DNA from: Immersiella caudata
Taxonomy: Eukaryota; Ascomycota; Sordariomycetes; Sordariales; Lasiosphaeriaceae
Reading direction: 5' to 3'
NCBI GenBank assembly: GCA_030512335.1
Contig: JAULSU010000001.1
Coordinates: 5,766,001-5,830,000, forward strand
Length of the DNA: 64,000 nt
Shown here: positions 1 through 11,498 of the stretch, in pieces
How positions within the stretch are numbered: position 1 is the stretch's first letter
Layout: each line of letters begins with the position of its first letter
Made by a program: the position numbers and the translations under genes
Notes under the pieces: generated by a model
The model's input: the letters and a program-made list of their open reading frames with translations, nothing else
Databases searched by the model: none
What the model was told of the DNA's origin: nothing

Positions 1-3000
1 TGGTCCACATGTTCGCCAACGGTCGGAGCTTCATCATTCTCGAGGCCCAAGTAATCGCTGTGCACCCGCAAGAGGCTGAGTAACAAGACGCCGTTGCTTC
101 GATGCTTGCCCCTGTAGACCCTCATGCTCGCCGCCGCTGACTGGCTGGAACCAAACAACATGGCCGTCTGATAACGACGTGGCCGCCCTCGCTTCCCGTG
201 ACGGCTGGCCTGTCTGCCATAGCTCCGGCCGCGTTGCGCCTTAGATTTGCTGCCTCCGAAATGTTCTTGTCAGTTGGCCCATCTGTAGCGTATTCTGGGG
301 CGTATCCTAGCCTCTTCGTTTCAATTTAGGGAATGCGATCGGGTAGGGTACCTTGGACTACTTTCGAAATCACAAAAACCCAACCCTAAACGCGCCCTGA
401 GTAAGCCGTTATGCACGAAAGTCTCCGCACACCGCAAGCTACCAAAAGTCGACCAGCAACCCGCTCTCGACAGCCCGCTTGGCGAATCAGGCCAGATCGG
501 TGAGCTTGCCGTCCTGGAGCTGCTTTCCGTTCTGTCATGCCGCAGTGCGAACTGTCACGAGGTTCTGCGGGGTTCAGTGGCAGGAACGTCCGCGCATCGT
601 CGCGGAACCTTCACGGGTCCGTGTACGCGCTACATTGGAGCGACCGCAGTCAGGAATCATTGATGTGCTCTGATGATGCCAGCGAAAACAAACAACGCCA
701 CTTCTTTCCTCAAAAGAATTAGCGGAAGCGGGGATGAGACTCAGATGCTGAACCTGCTCGTGAGGTTGAGGATTACACATAACATCTTTTGCCAGCCGAA
801 TGCGGTCCGATTAATGATCGATTTGGGATCAATGGCCGAACGACTTACATTACCGTTCCGGGGCTTTGGGTCATCAAGCTTCCGGGGTAGTCTCTCATCC
901 TCGCGTTGAGACTGACTGAGACTCGCACCAAAGGGCATCCCCGCGGGGAGGACCTGGGCTTTGGATGGGCTAACTCGTACTCTCGAAGATCAAAAAGCTT
1001 GTCCGACCTTAGGCGGGCACATTCTTCAAGTTCCCATCGCCCGGTGATGGGCTTTCCGCCACGGGTTTCAACTTTTCTTCGGCTTCTTTTAGACTCCACA
1101 TGCCCCCGTCAGAGCCAGGTGTTGATCGGTATCGCCGATGCCGCTGACAGAACAACAATCCACCGCAAGCTCTCACGAAACATTCCCGACTTCAGGCCTT
1201 TTTGGTGACGACACATCGCACCCACGATTTTTCAGGCATGGCTGGGTTATGCGAGCCTATCCGAGGAGATGTGGGATTCCCGTGTCGTGAGGCCGTCGAG
1301 ACCAATATAAACAAGCACGTCGGTGCTCTACGTCGCGTCCTGTAGAAGAGACCGGGCCGCCGCTGGATGAGTGACATTACGTTTCGTCCCATCCGTACGT
1401 AGTACGACTCGAGCCTTAGCGACGGTGGGCGGGTTGACGGTTCGCTGCTCGCGATTATGTCAGAGGCCGTTGGGCGGCCCACAAGGCTCAACATGCTGCT
1501 TGCTTCTAGAAGTGTTCTTGGATCATCGAGTGGGACGCTGCCTGACAGCCGCATCGGGTACCCACCGTGTTTCCCGTGATCGCCCGGAACTGGGTGCCTC
1601 ATGACCGTTCGCGTCTAACTCGCGTCCATGAGGGATTATTCGCTCTCAAGCTGCGTGTTGGCTGGGTTCGACGTGCTGCATTGACAGGCCGCGGAACTGC
1701 GGAGATGGCTTGGGAAGGGCATTGCTGGCGGGTCTGTGGTGCTTGGAGGCGATTGCTGCAGGCCAAGGGCTCAGTCAACTGCCGTGCGCTACGTAGGTAA
1801 ATATGCCGTCTAATTTTCCAGTACGTACTTGGAACCTAGGTGACTTACACCTGGCCGACCCGGCGAGACGATCGCTAATGGGTGTTGGGGTCCACGAGCC
1901 CTAATTTGAGAAGAGGAAAGGCAACCCCGAATGCCGAGAAATGTACGTGGTGGATCATCTCGCGATGCGGCTTAATTGGTAACACATGAGGGTCGAGATG
2001 GATCCACTCTGCTGGCAGCGGTTCTTGTTTCGGTCAAACAATCAGATTCAGATGTTCAGACAAGCATTGAAAAGTTTTGTAAGAGGTGCCATTTATGGCG
2101 ATGGATGCCCATGACTTCGCGGTTTAAAAATCTCAGGGAGAGCTAGTGTGACGTCATCCCGCAACCCCGAGAGCGCTAGCCGATGCTCCTTTTGCACCGT
2201 CTCCACTATCCGCGGCTCATCAAATCAACCAAACCCATCCAATGCCCTCAACATCCAAAGGCTCACAGACAGTGTACATGACCCTTATGTCTGTGATGTT
2301 CGATATTGCTAAGCCTTTTCTTTTCTGCACCAATCGGATACGCCCCCAAGCTTACCATCAATTACCTTGATCTACCGAGGTACCTACCTTGGGTGATGAG
2401 CCCAGTTCAACACACATGGAAATGTCTGCCCCTCAGCAACAAGTCACTGGGTATCTACCGCAACTCCATTGCTTAGTGGGGGGGATAGTATTTGAAGCAG
2501 CGGCCACGGATGGTACATGGCGCGGTCGCTCAACCACCATGGCGACCTGCTGTGCTAAACTGCATGGATTCATCTCATGTTTTTCTTTCTTATCTTGCTT
2601 GTACTGGCCGCTGGAAGGAAGGCCGTTGGCCCATCAGGACTGGCCGCAGAGTTGCGGGTCGGGTCACCAAGATTGACGGCGGTGTCACAGGCCTCTTCTC
2701 CTCGGCCGACATTGACTATCCGTGCAATCACTACTAACAGCAGTGGAGATGGCTTCGCCTGCTGGGCGTTGCAGGTGGGGAGGTGAGCTGCGGTTGGGTC
2801 TTCGGAGCCCTTCCTAGATTTAACGCCCAGCCAAGAGCAGTCGACCCAAACTGTCGGGACGCTCTACCTGCCTCAAGTGGAACGAAAATGCTGATTTACA
2901 CTGTTGAAACTCGCTCCCAAGCCGCCCCTGCAATCGACCCGTCAAGGCCCCGGAACAACCCATTCGATGAAGGAGAAGACAGTCTGAAAGGCTACGGCAG

Positions 3001-3492
3001 AGCGATGCCTCGGGAAGAAAAGTCACCAGCCTCACATCCGCTGACCCATTCACCAAAACAAGCAGTGTCTAGGAGCCCACCTCGGGGACGTAGTCTTCCA
3101 AGTTCGAGTAAAGAACTTCGGTTTGGGAGAAATGTGATATCTGTATCAAGCGATGGCGAAGACGGGGACTAACCTGAACTAAGAAGAGATCAGTGTTATT
3201 TACGTAAGCTGGCGGATTAGGAGAGTGCGCCCTTTGTCAGATTATTGTCATGAAATAGGACATAACAAAGTTAAATGATGCGAGCTTCAGTTACCGGGTA
3301 TCCAATACCCATTCAATAGCTACACAACTACATGCCAGCCAAGTCGTCGCCTAGATGCCAGTTCCCTCTGCCCTCTTTCCGTGCGAGTCTGATACTACAC
3401 AGCATTCTTGTGCCCTCACCATGTTGAAGCACTTTTCATCAAACCCTGACAACCAAACACGACATCATCCAAACCCAACCTTAATTCATCTC
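1..3492. other. Left-hand region without a confident gene
   Basis: No open frame here reads like a known protein. The frames are short, mostly overlapping on both strands, and lack recognisable domains. No tRNA-like, transposon-like or strongly AT-rich (RIP-like) stretch was noticed. The only coding-looking piece is listed separately near 2887-3172. The segment could hold UTRs, a promoter, or a gene whose body lies left of the window. Confidence 0.5.
2887..3172 (+). other. Possible terminal exon or gene remnant, unknown
   Basis: The last roughly 90 codons of an open frame ending at the TAA at 3170-3172 have a protein-like composition: Pro/Ser/Arg-rich, with an NPFDEGEDS stretch and an acidic end (SVSSDGEDGD). 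That resembles the disordered tail of a nuclear or regulatory protein more than random sequence. I could not find a convincing upstream exon. Candidate acceptors lie around 2900-2925 but none leads to a recognisable domain. It may be a last exon, a decayed gene, or chance. Confidence 0.2.
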
Positions 3493-5715
3493 TCACCGAT
3501 CCCGGTCCCTCCTATCCACCCTCTCGATCTTCTTCACATGGTCTGGCATCCGCGAGATACACAGCGCCGTGCAAAACGCTCCTAGCTCGCCGCTAGTCGC
3601 ATCCCGCACTGCATCCTGCAGATCCCGCCCGTAGTGCTCCCGATAGGATCGCTTGACAGCGGCCATGTGTGCGCTATCCCAGTGGTACCGCACAAGCCGC
3701 GAGATGAGCAGTTCCTTGCGCAGCTCGTCCCGCTTGGAAGCAGTAAGCGCATGGTTGAGCAGCATAGCATCGCGGACGGGTTTGTTGATGACGCCGTTGA
3801 GGACGTGAGCTAGGACCTCGCCCTGTGGAACGTGGGACAGTTAGAGATGCTGATCAAGTGCATATATATATGGGAGGGGTATGCTTACGACTAGATTACC
3901 GCTCTTCTTGAGTGCGTCTTTGGCAAAGTTGGCACCTTTGTATGTCTCCTTGTACATCTTGAGTACCTCTCGCAGATGGCTGTCGCTCCGCTGGGTGATG
4001 ATGGTAACCATCAGGGTCTCCCCGCCTCGTTCGCTGCGAACCGCGTGGTTGAGCTGCTTGACGTCGCTGTACACTAGGTCGAAGTCGATGCGCAGAGGGC
4101 GGCCGTACGAGTCCGTCTCTTCCATGCGTTGCTCGTCGAGGACCATCAGGACGGCCTTCTTGAACTTGTCCTCTTTCAGCTCGGTACGCATGCAGCGTGT
4201 CAGACTGTCACCATACTTCTTATCGCTGAAGCCGTCCTTGATGCGGCGGATCTCGTCGTTAGTACGGCCCATCAGGGCTTCGATCAGCAATTCGCGCCGT
4301 GTCTTATCGCCGTGGTACCAGAAGTTGGCCCAGTAGGCCTCCGACTCCCAGCGACCAAGCGCGGTGGCATAGCATGCCTTCATCAGGTTTGGGTCCTCAT
4401 CCTTCAGGCGGGCGCGGATGTGCTTGGCGATGTTGACACCCTTGCGCTCCGAGCCAGTCTTGACGAGCCGCTTGTACTCAGTCCGCAGCTCCATCATCTG
4501 CTCATGAGTCAGACCAGGGAGAATTTCGATCAGTGGCTCCGTCTCGGGAGCCCGCTTCTCGCCCTTAAGTGCCTTTGCGAGACGCGCAGCATCGTCGACG
4601 GGGTCGTGGAAGCGCGCACGGCGAGATCGCTTCCTCTCGCGGTCGTCATCCGATCCAATGGGTGACAGCGCGTCGACAATCTGCGAATCAGACCCGCGAG
4701 CGCCGAGCAGCAAAGGCGAAGGCATCGGCGACAGCTGCTGGTACGTTCCTTGGTAGGAATCCATGAGAGGTGACGGAGGCGCAGCGGACAACGACATGCC
4801 TGCCGACAGGGAGTGATGCCCCGTGTTCACCGACAAGCTTGCCATGCGACCAACAGGAGGCTGCGGTGAAGTCCCGCGCTTCATAGCCGACTTCATCGGG
4901 CCAGGGCTTGGATCGCGACGGGGAGGTCCCCCGACATCGAGGCGACCGCTGCTGTGCCGAGGGTCATCGCCCCATTGCTTCGGCGGCTGACCGTATCCAT
5001 AGGTAGCAGACGGCGGGGATTCCGGACGGGCGTCATACTTGGAAGGCCCAGGGGACTTGCCATAGGCCAAGTCCTCCTCAAGCTTCTCCTTCTTCCGCTG
5101 GCGCGCAAGATCCTTGTCCGGCTTCTCGTCACGGTCATCCCGGTCCCTCTCTCTGTCGCGGTCGCGCTCTCTGTCCCTATCCCTATCCCGCTCCCTTTCT
5201 CGGTCACGGTCCCTGTCCCTATCTCTGTCCCTCTCTCGCTCCTTGTTCCTCAATGAGTCCCTCGAATCCCGCGGCGAGCTCGGTTCATCGCCACCCCCGG
5301 ACAGCTTCGCCGCATACTTCTGCGGCAAAAACATACTCGCCCTCCTCAGCTCCTCCTCCCTCTCTTTATCTCCATCACTCTCCTTCTCCCGCTCTCTGTC
5401 CCGGTCACGTGCCCCTCTGTCTCTCTCCTTCTCCCGTTCTCTATCCCTCTCCTTCTCCGGACGATACTCGTCCCTCTCCCTCTTCCTCCGATAATACTCC
5501 TCCTCGTCGTCGTCATCGACCGCCGGCGCAGACCACTTCGATAAGCGCTCATACTCGGCATACGTAGACGATGGATCGCGAAAGGCGTCGGTGGACCCGC
5601 TAGGATACGGCACGGCGTCGACTACATCCGCCTGACGGTTGCGGCTGCGCTCGCGACCGCCGCCGGGGGAGCGGGACCGGCCGCGCCGGCCGCTTTCGTC
5701 AACTTGCAAGGACAT
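3493..5715 (-). CDS. Annexin-like protein with long charged N-terminal region
   Basis: Two exons, 5715..3889 and 3822..3493 (66-bp intron 3888..3823, GTAAGC...CAG), give 718 residues. The C-terminal third, from about residue 385, has annexin-type helical repeats: LTHEQMMELRTEYKRL, a repeat with EAYWANFWYHG, one with RTNDEIRRIKDGF, and a final repeat in exon 2 ending near HVKKIERVD. The classical annexin calcium loops (GxGT plus a distant acid) are not evident, so calcium binding is doubtful. The first ~370 residues are disordered and contain Arg/Asp and Arg/Glu dipeptide runs resembling SR/RD-rich nuclear proteins. This architecture matches the divergent fungal annexin group (Aspergillus ANXC4-like). 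Membrane binding is inferred from the family; location is uncertain. The start is the first ATG of a long uninterrupted frame. Confidence 0.85.
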
Positions 5716-7124
5716 TGCTGGCTAGTTTTGCGGTTATGACGCTGGTTTGAACTTTGAGTTTTTGTCAGGGGCGTCGTGGCGTGCGGGGTCAATTGGTGTT
5801 GAGTTTCGAGGGGCGGGGCAATGGGCAGCCTTGTGGGTTTGTTGGCTGTTAGTGTCGACCCGGTCTGCTCAACGTCGCGGTGCCAACGACAAGCGAATTG
5901 CGCACGAGAGCAGGAAGAAGACGGCAGGGTGAAGAGTGAAGATGAGAAGGCTGAACAGCCGTAGGGGAAGAGGAGGGGGCTAGGGGGTGTTAACTACATA
6001 CGCTAAGGAAAGTCCGTGTTATTCTAGTTGGTGCGGGCAGCCTTCCCAGGCTTGGGCTGAAGTGGAGGCCCCCTCTATGAAACGCGGTGCTGAGACCTGG
6101 CGACCTCCTCTCGGCGGCCCAATGAGAATCCGGCGAGCCAGCCAGGTGGAAGTCGTCGATTCCAGGGATGCAGCTCCCGATTGCTTGATGTCACGCCAAT
6201 TCCGTACCATCCATGCGCTTGGTCACCGTCATTGGGCAAGGCTGTCGCCGATGATAATCTCAACCCGACCTCTCATCTATCATCTCTCCAGCATTTTTCC
6301 TGAGTGAGCACCTTCTCCCCAGGTATCAGTGATTACAGATGCTGCGGCCCACCATCAGCGCGAAACCGCCGTTGCGAACCGTCTTGGCGCCGTTCTTCTG
6401 ACGCCGTTGCCACGGAGTTCATGCTTGAAGTGGACCCTGGAGGCTCGTAGGGCAGCATGCATTCCCCCCAAGGTGATCGATCACGCCCGCATGCCTTGCC
6501 GTCGGAGCACGGTGTCGCCTGCCCCTCCGGGAAGGAGCCCTCTTTGGACTTCATCCAAATGCAGTGCGCCGTAAAACTGCAGAATTTGGCACGACGTCAA
6601 AGTTTGCCTGAATTGTTCGCAGGATGAATGGCAGCCAGGTGACTTCGAGTGGCAACCCCGCCAATTGGGTTTCGCTCGCCAAGATTCCTGTCAGCCAGTG
6701 CCAAGACGGTGGCTTTTGTCTGATCGGGTCTTACAAGAGGTCAGCGCTCACACGTCAACACACAAATCAGGTTTCGAACAATATTCATCAATTATCATTG
6801 AAGACATTCATAGGTAGCGTCGTAGCTGTCTCTGCATCGAGCTCATCACAGGCGACGTATCGATCCTTTCTCTCCCTCTCAGAACCCACATCGTCAGCCC
6901 TTTCCCAATAAGTCCAAACGCGCCGTTGAGGCGGCCGTCGCCCAAAAGATGCCGTATACTAGCGGCTTAGGAATCCAGGCACCAAAGCATCGTGTCCCAT
7001 CCCATCCTGCGGGCCAAAATAATACCCCAAGGCCTCGTCTAACGCCAAAACGATACCCATAAAACTCCAAACGCAATGCTGGTTCAACTGTCCCGCCCTC
7101 CCAGTTTTACCTGGCGAGGCTGAC
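5716..7124. other. Intergenic, no gene seen
   Basis: This is the upstream region of the annexin-like gene and the downstream region of the unknown membrane-protein gene. Only short overlapping frames without domain content are present. No RNA gene or repeat was recognised. Confidence 0.5.
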
Positions 7125-7895
7125 TCATAGCTTCTCGCTCGCTTCCGGCGAGGGGGCGTCCTCGAAAGCTTGGATGGACAACGGCCGGCGAATCGCGATG
7201 ACGACGTCTTCTTCGTCTTCAAGCCTGATAGCCCCTCGTCGACCGAAAACATTCCTTACACTGTCTCCTTGTCAGTAACAAACCCTAGCTTGCTCTGCTT
7301 CAGGGACAAAGACAAGCACTAACCTCGAGCAGATGGTCCCCCAAGTCTCGACGGTGAGCACGACCAACAGGAACGCCACTGCCAAAAACACCACCATCAC
7401 GTCATTCCTCTCCCGTGATAGACGGGCATAATGGCACGGCGCACCCATCCTTGACGGTATAGCAATGGCTATTTCCATCTCGCTGACCTCAAACAACTCT
7501 GCCTGCACATCCATGCGATGTTGTTCCACGGCGGCCTCCCCTTTCCTCACTCCAACCTCTAAGATCTTCGGCTTTGGCGAGAGAAGGTATTCGCTGGTCA
7601 GGGGACGCTCAGTCTCGAGGGCGTGCGATGGCTGGGCCGATTTTGGTGGACTCCACGGGATGTTGTTGAAGTGAGAGTGGGAATGAACACCTTTACTCTC
7701 CTTTCCCCCATGTCGGAAGAGCACCTCGGGAGGGTTCTTTGGGAGCCCAAACTTCCATCGTCCTTTCGTGGATGCTGTCCCCTCCTTGTGCGGGGTGTGA
7801 GGCCAAGGCCTCGCTTCGAGACTCCTGAGGGGTGTTGGGGCGCTGGTCGCGAGCGACGCAAGCTGAGCTGCGAGATAGAGACAGGTGACCTTCAT
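7125..7895 (-). CDS. Unknown secreted / type I membrane protein
   Basis: Two exons, 7895..7324 and 7260..7125 (63-bp intron, GTTAGT...CAG, with CTGAC near the acceptor), give 235 residues. I do not recognise the family. The chosen Met (MKVTCLYLAAQLASLATSA) begins a plausible signal peptide; the open frame extends upstream but without such a signal. The middle ~130 residues are polar. Near residue 175-195 a hydrophobic segment (VMVVFLAVAFLLVVLTV) looks like a single membrane span. Exon 2 then supplies a short cytoplasmic-type tail with an acidic cluster (RLEDEEDVVIAI). The in-frame join giving a sensible tail supports a real gene. Topology suggests lumenal/extracellular N terminus and cytosolic C terminus. 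No catalytic motif is visible, and expression evidence is needed. Confidence 0.55.
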
Positions 7896-9856
7896 GGTAA
7901 CGGGAACTACCGGTGCAGTGACGGAGGTTGCTGAACAAGTCGCAAGGTTTCCCAGGGGGGAAAGGGGAAGCGTGGCGCCCAGCGGCACGTATATAGGGAA
8001 GCGGGTGGCTTTGTCGTCGGGCAGTGGGCGGTCCGCGAGGGGTTCAAAGCCCAAGGCCGGAAAGGGCTTATTCGCCCTTGGTCAGGTATATGGGCTGCGC
8101 AGGGGTATCAAATGGGTTGAGGTGTCGGCTAATATGACATGGCAATAACCGCGGGTTCGGAACGTGGAGGACAGCGGAATTCTTGTTTTGCTGGGTGAGG
8201 CAGTAGGCTAATCTAAATTGTTTCTGATTGGGGTCTGGCCTTCGTAAGTAAGGCGCACTGGGGGAATGTCTGATGGAGGTAAGGGAGAAAGTAGCGAAGG
8301 ACCGAAGCCTACTCGCAGTACGAGACTTTGGGCGGAGGGGAAAGATGGACAGGTCTAGAAGCCGCGCCCCGACTTACATGGCCGATGTCACTTTGACGAC
8401 CCGGAAAGTAAACCTGTGCGCCAGCCAAAGTGGAACCAGAAACTGCGGAGGGGAGAGGCGACGGGATAGCGGAGGCAAAAGCAAGATTGAGTGACAACAG
8501 GCAGCCTTATATCGCGGTAGCTATGAGTCGTGCGAGGACGCCAACGACAGCCGACCCTTTCTGGGGATGTGCCTTGGGTAGATAACTGCCGGACCGCGGC
8601 CGCAGATGGACCGGCGGGATGGCGGGCTGGTCTAGCTCAGAATGGCCGCAGCCACGGCTGGTGGTTGACGGCAGAGTTTGGTTCTAGTGACATTGGTGCA
8701 TACGTCAAAACGCCAGACACCTCCTGGACAACCGTCATTTCGTCCTCACCAGCCGCCTCCGAGGGGTCCAAAGGAGCTGTTTTGAAAAGAGCGCCGCATC
8801 AATGCGCCCATCGTGAGAGGGTAGCAGCGGGGTTCGATTGGGGGTGCCAAGTCATCGGAGGAAGGAAATCGCGCTTCACAGGAGTCGTCTTTACCCGGTC
8901 GTCTGAGCTGCCCTTGCATACAGCAGCAGGTCGGCACCTCGAAAGCTTCCGAACCTAGCTAGCTGGTCACACATTGGTCGCGATTCTCTGTTTCCTCCGT
9001 GTGATACTGAGTTCTTCCCGATGTGTCGTTGGCCGCCACAAGAGAGTCGACAGTTCAAGGACAGTGCGAAACATTGCGCGTGATGCTCTGTCAGTCGGCT
9101 GCTAGTGAGTTAGGCTTTCGCATTTGTACAGCGCAGATTCACCAATATCAAGGCTGGAGCTCTAGCCCTACCGCGGGGTTGGTTTCCACCAGGCGAAGCT
9201 CTGGTGACCGGAATTCTGGAGGCGCAAGAAGCCGGATGGACGAGGCAGAGATGCTCTTCCGTTGTCCATGTGGTGCTTCTGTTTCCCGGATGAAGATTGT
9301 GCGACCGTCGCCAGGTGTCGATCAATCAATGAGCGCTGGCCCAGCTCGTGAGACTTTGTCACTGGCTTGGTCATTGCGCAGCCCCGTATGTTTTGAAATG
9401 ACGCAAGCTTGCGTCCGAGTTCCACGAGAGCCGTTGGATGGTAACGGCGGTACCGTGGGCGTGGGCGCTGAAACGATGACAGCAACTACCACGAGTTCCC
9501 TCGAAGCGACTAGGAAGCGATTGGGGTATTGCTAGGAACATCGTTCAAACAGTTTTCGCCGAAGCGTCCGACAACTTGGCGCTGAGGTTGAAAGCTGGGG
9601 GGACCGGAGAGTTCCGACCAGCGAGATCTGATCGACGAAGCCAAATCTGCCAAGCACCAAACGTTCACACCCCACCACATCTTGGCCCAAGCTTTGAAGG
9701 CGGATTTGCAGCCTCCGCTGGGATTCCCTGCACAAGCGAATGAAACTTGTCTTGTTTTCCCTCTCCCGCCGCGGTAACGCCCACCGCGCGTAACCCGCGA
9801 TATTGGCGACGACATCGATTTCATGGCGGACGAGTAGATCGCTTCGGGTTAATTCC
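7896..9856. other. Intergenic between divergent genes, no gene seen
   Basis: Nearly 2 kb separates the unknown membrane-protein gene (-) from GPI2 (+). Open frames of up to 170 codons on both strands have no domain content and overlap one another, so I treat them as chance. Both promoters must lie here. A short stretch near 8628 resembles a tRNA D-arm but has no matching T-arm. Confidence 0.5.
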
Positions 9857-11498
9857 ATGGCCCCTCCCTCTGGACTCCAGCAGTCGGCCATCACCCCCGA
9901 CGCCAGCAACAGTCTCGAGAATGGCGCACAACCGCAGCATCACCACCCAGTGCTGGTCCGCTCCGCCACGGTCCCCGTTAATCTGAAGTCCAGCCGCCCC
10001 GACCCTTCGCATCTGGCGCCCGAGGACGCCTTTGTCTCGGCGTCACCTCCGCGCCGGCCGGGGCTGTTTGACAACGGGAATGGGTCGGGCAACGAGTTGC
10101 GGCCTCGGCGCATGCGGCGTAAGGAGGCGAGTCGTAGCCGCAGCCGGAGGCGGAAGCGCTTCCAAAAGCTGCTCTGGGTGAAGCAGTCATGTGCGCCGCG
10201 CTCTTCTCCGACTTCCCATGACTCCTAGCTGACTTGCCTCACCAGATCCCGACAATTACACCGACCAAGCCACGTTTCTCGAGAACCTCCAACGCAACCC
10301 ACGCGTCCAGCCCTACGACTTCTGGCCATTGGTTGCCGATTCTACGATTATCCTTCAGCACGTGTGCTCCGTCATCATCTTCATTGTTTGCTTCGTGGGC
10401 ATCTTCCAAGAGCGCGTCAGCCCCGTATCAGTGGTGGGCTGGGGCAGCTTTGCGACTTTCATCGGCTGGCTACTGTGGGATTGGTGGGTTGGCCAGGAGA
10501 GCCAGGACGGCCCAGTTGACGGGACTCCGCGCGCTGGAGCGATGGGTACATACAGAGATTTCAGACCACCACGTCGTCAAGACTCGGATGTCGGCCTGCA
10601 GGCGCTCAGCCCCAGCGGGGTGAACACTGCGAACCCCTCAGCTCTGCCATCCGCAGCCAGTTCCAGCACCAATCTCATACAAGAGCCACAAACGCAGCGA
10701 CATGCGCCCTCAGCCTCCAACAATGGCAATGCGACGAGCTTGCTTACTCCGGGCCATGTGCACTCGAGGTCAGTGAGCTCGATCCACTCTGTCAGCTCGC
10801 AGACCAGCGCCGCGGCACGGGCCGGATCAGGCGAGGCTTGCGGGAGTTCTGGATACCGAGGTGCCCCGGCCTCCCGGTGGGATAGGGCAAAACTGCGTCT
10901 GGGGACGATCAAATCAGCCATCCTCATCTACTTCACCCTTTTGGGGCTCTCCCCAATACTGAAGTCGCTGACGCGATCCACATCATCCGACAGCATCTGG
11001 GCCATGTCATTCTGGCTGCTGGCCATCAACATTTTCTTCTTCGACTACAAGGGTAGTTGGGACGGCGCGCACAAGTTTCCAGTGGCGTCATTGTCCACCA
11101 ACGCGGCACTGATGGCATCCACAGTGCTCGCAAGCCGCCTGCCGTCAACAGGGCAGGTGTTCAGCCTCACGCTTTTCAGCATTGAGGTGTTCGGATTATT
11201 CCCGGTGTTTAGGGTATACGCCCGACAACGCAGCTGGCGGTATCACGTCTTGTTGACCGTGCTCCTCGTTCTCGGCGCCGGCTGCGGGGTAGGAATGGTC
11301 CTGGGTGGCGAGGACGAGCACCTCCCGTGGAAGAACGGGCTAATTGGCATGGTGGTCGGCTGCCTGATATCGGCGCTGGCCTTGGGTGGTTGTAGCTGGT
11401 GGCTCATCGGGCTGCAAAAGTACAAGAATGAGATTTACGGCCCTTGGGATCCGGCAAGGCCGATTATCATCAGCCGTAGGCATTGGGATGATGAATGA
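9857..11498 (+). CDS. GPI2: GPI-GlcNAc transferase subunit Gpi2 / PIG-C
   Basis: Two exons, 9857..10190 and 10246..11498 (55-bp intron GTGCGC...CAG, CTGAC branch), encode 528 residues. The join restores the family signature WVKQSYPDNYTDQATFLENL followed by RNPRVQPYDFWPLVADST. Gpi2 is a multi-spanning ER subunit of the complex that transfers N-acetylglucosamine to phosphatidylinositol, the first step of GPI-anchor synthesis. About eight hydrophobic segments follow, from the IILQHVCSVIIFIVCFVG span to the last one near GLIGMVVGCLISALALG. Residues ~190-290 form a Ser/Asn-rich loop between spans 2 and 3. The basic cluster RRMRRKEASRSRSRRRKRFQK precedes the conserved core on the cytosolic side. 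The first in-frame ATG was used. An earlier frame break rules out using the ATG-less upstream part. Confidence 0.93.

Noticed and set aside
371..395. CCCTAA-like sequence near the left end, possible telomeric repeat
   Set aside because: Only one unit is present; no tandem array.
1192..1602. 136-codon minus-strand frame near the left edge
   Set aside because: No domain, signal peptide or sensible exon partners.
4129..4665. 178-codon plus-strand frame opposite the annexin core
   Set aside because: It is antisense to a recognisable annexin domain and has no domain content; the open frame follows from codon bias on the other strand.
5100..5260. Tandem repeats as a possible minisatellite or CRISPR-like array
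   Set aside because: They are imperfect codon-level repeats for Arg-Asp/Arg-Glu inside the annexin-like gene, not direct repeats with spacers.
8628..8650. tRNA-like D-arm sequence
   Set aside because: No anticodon arm, T-arm (GTTCGANNC) or acceptor pairing was found at the right distance.
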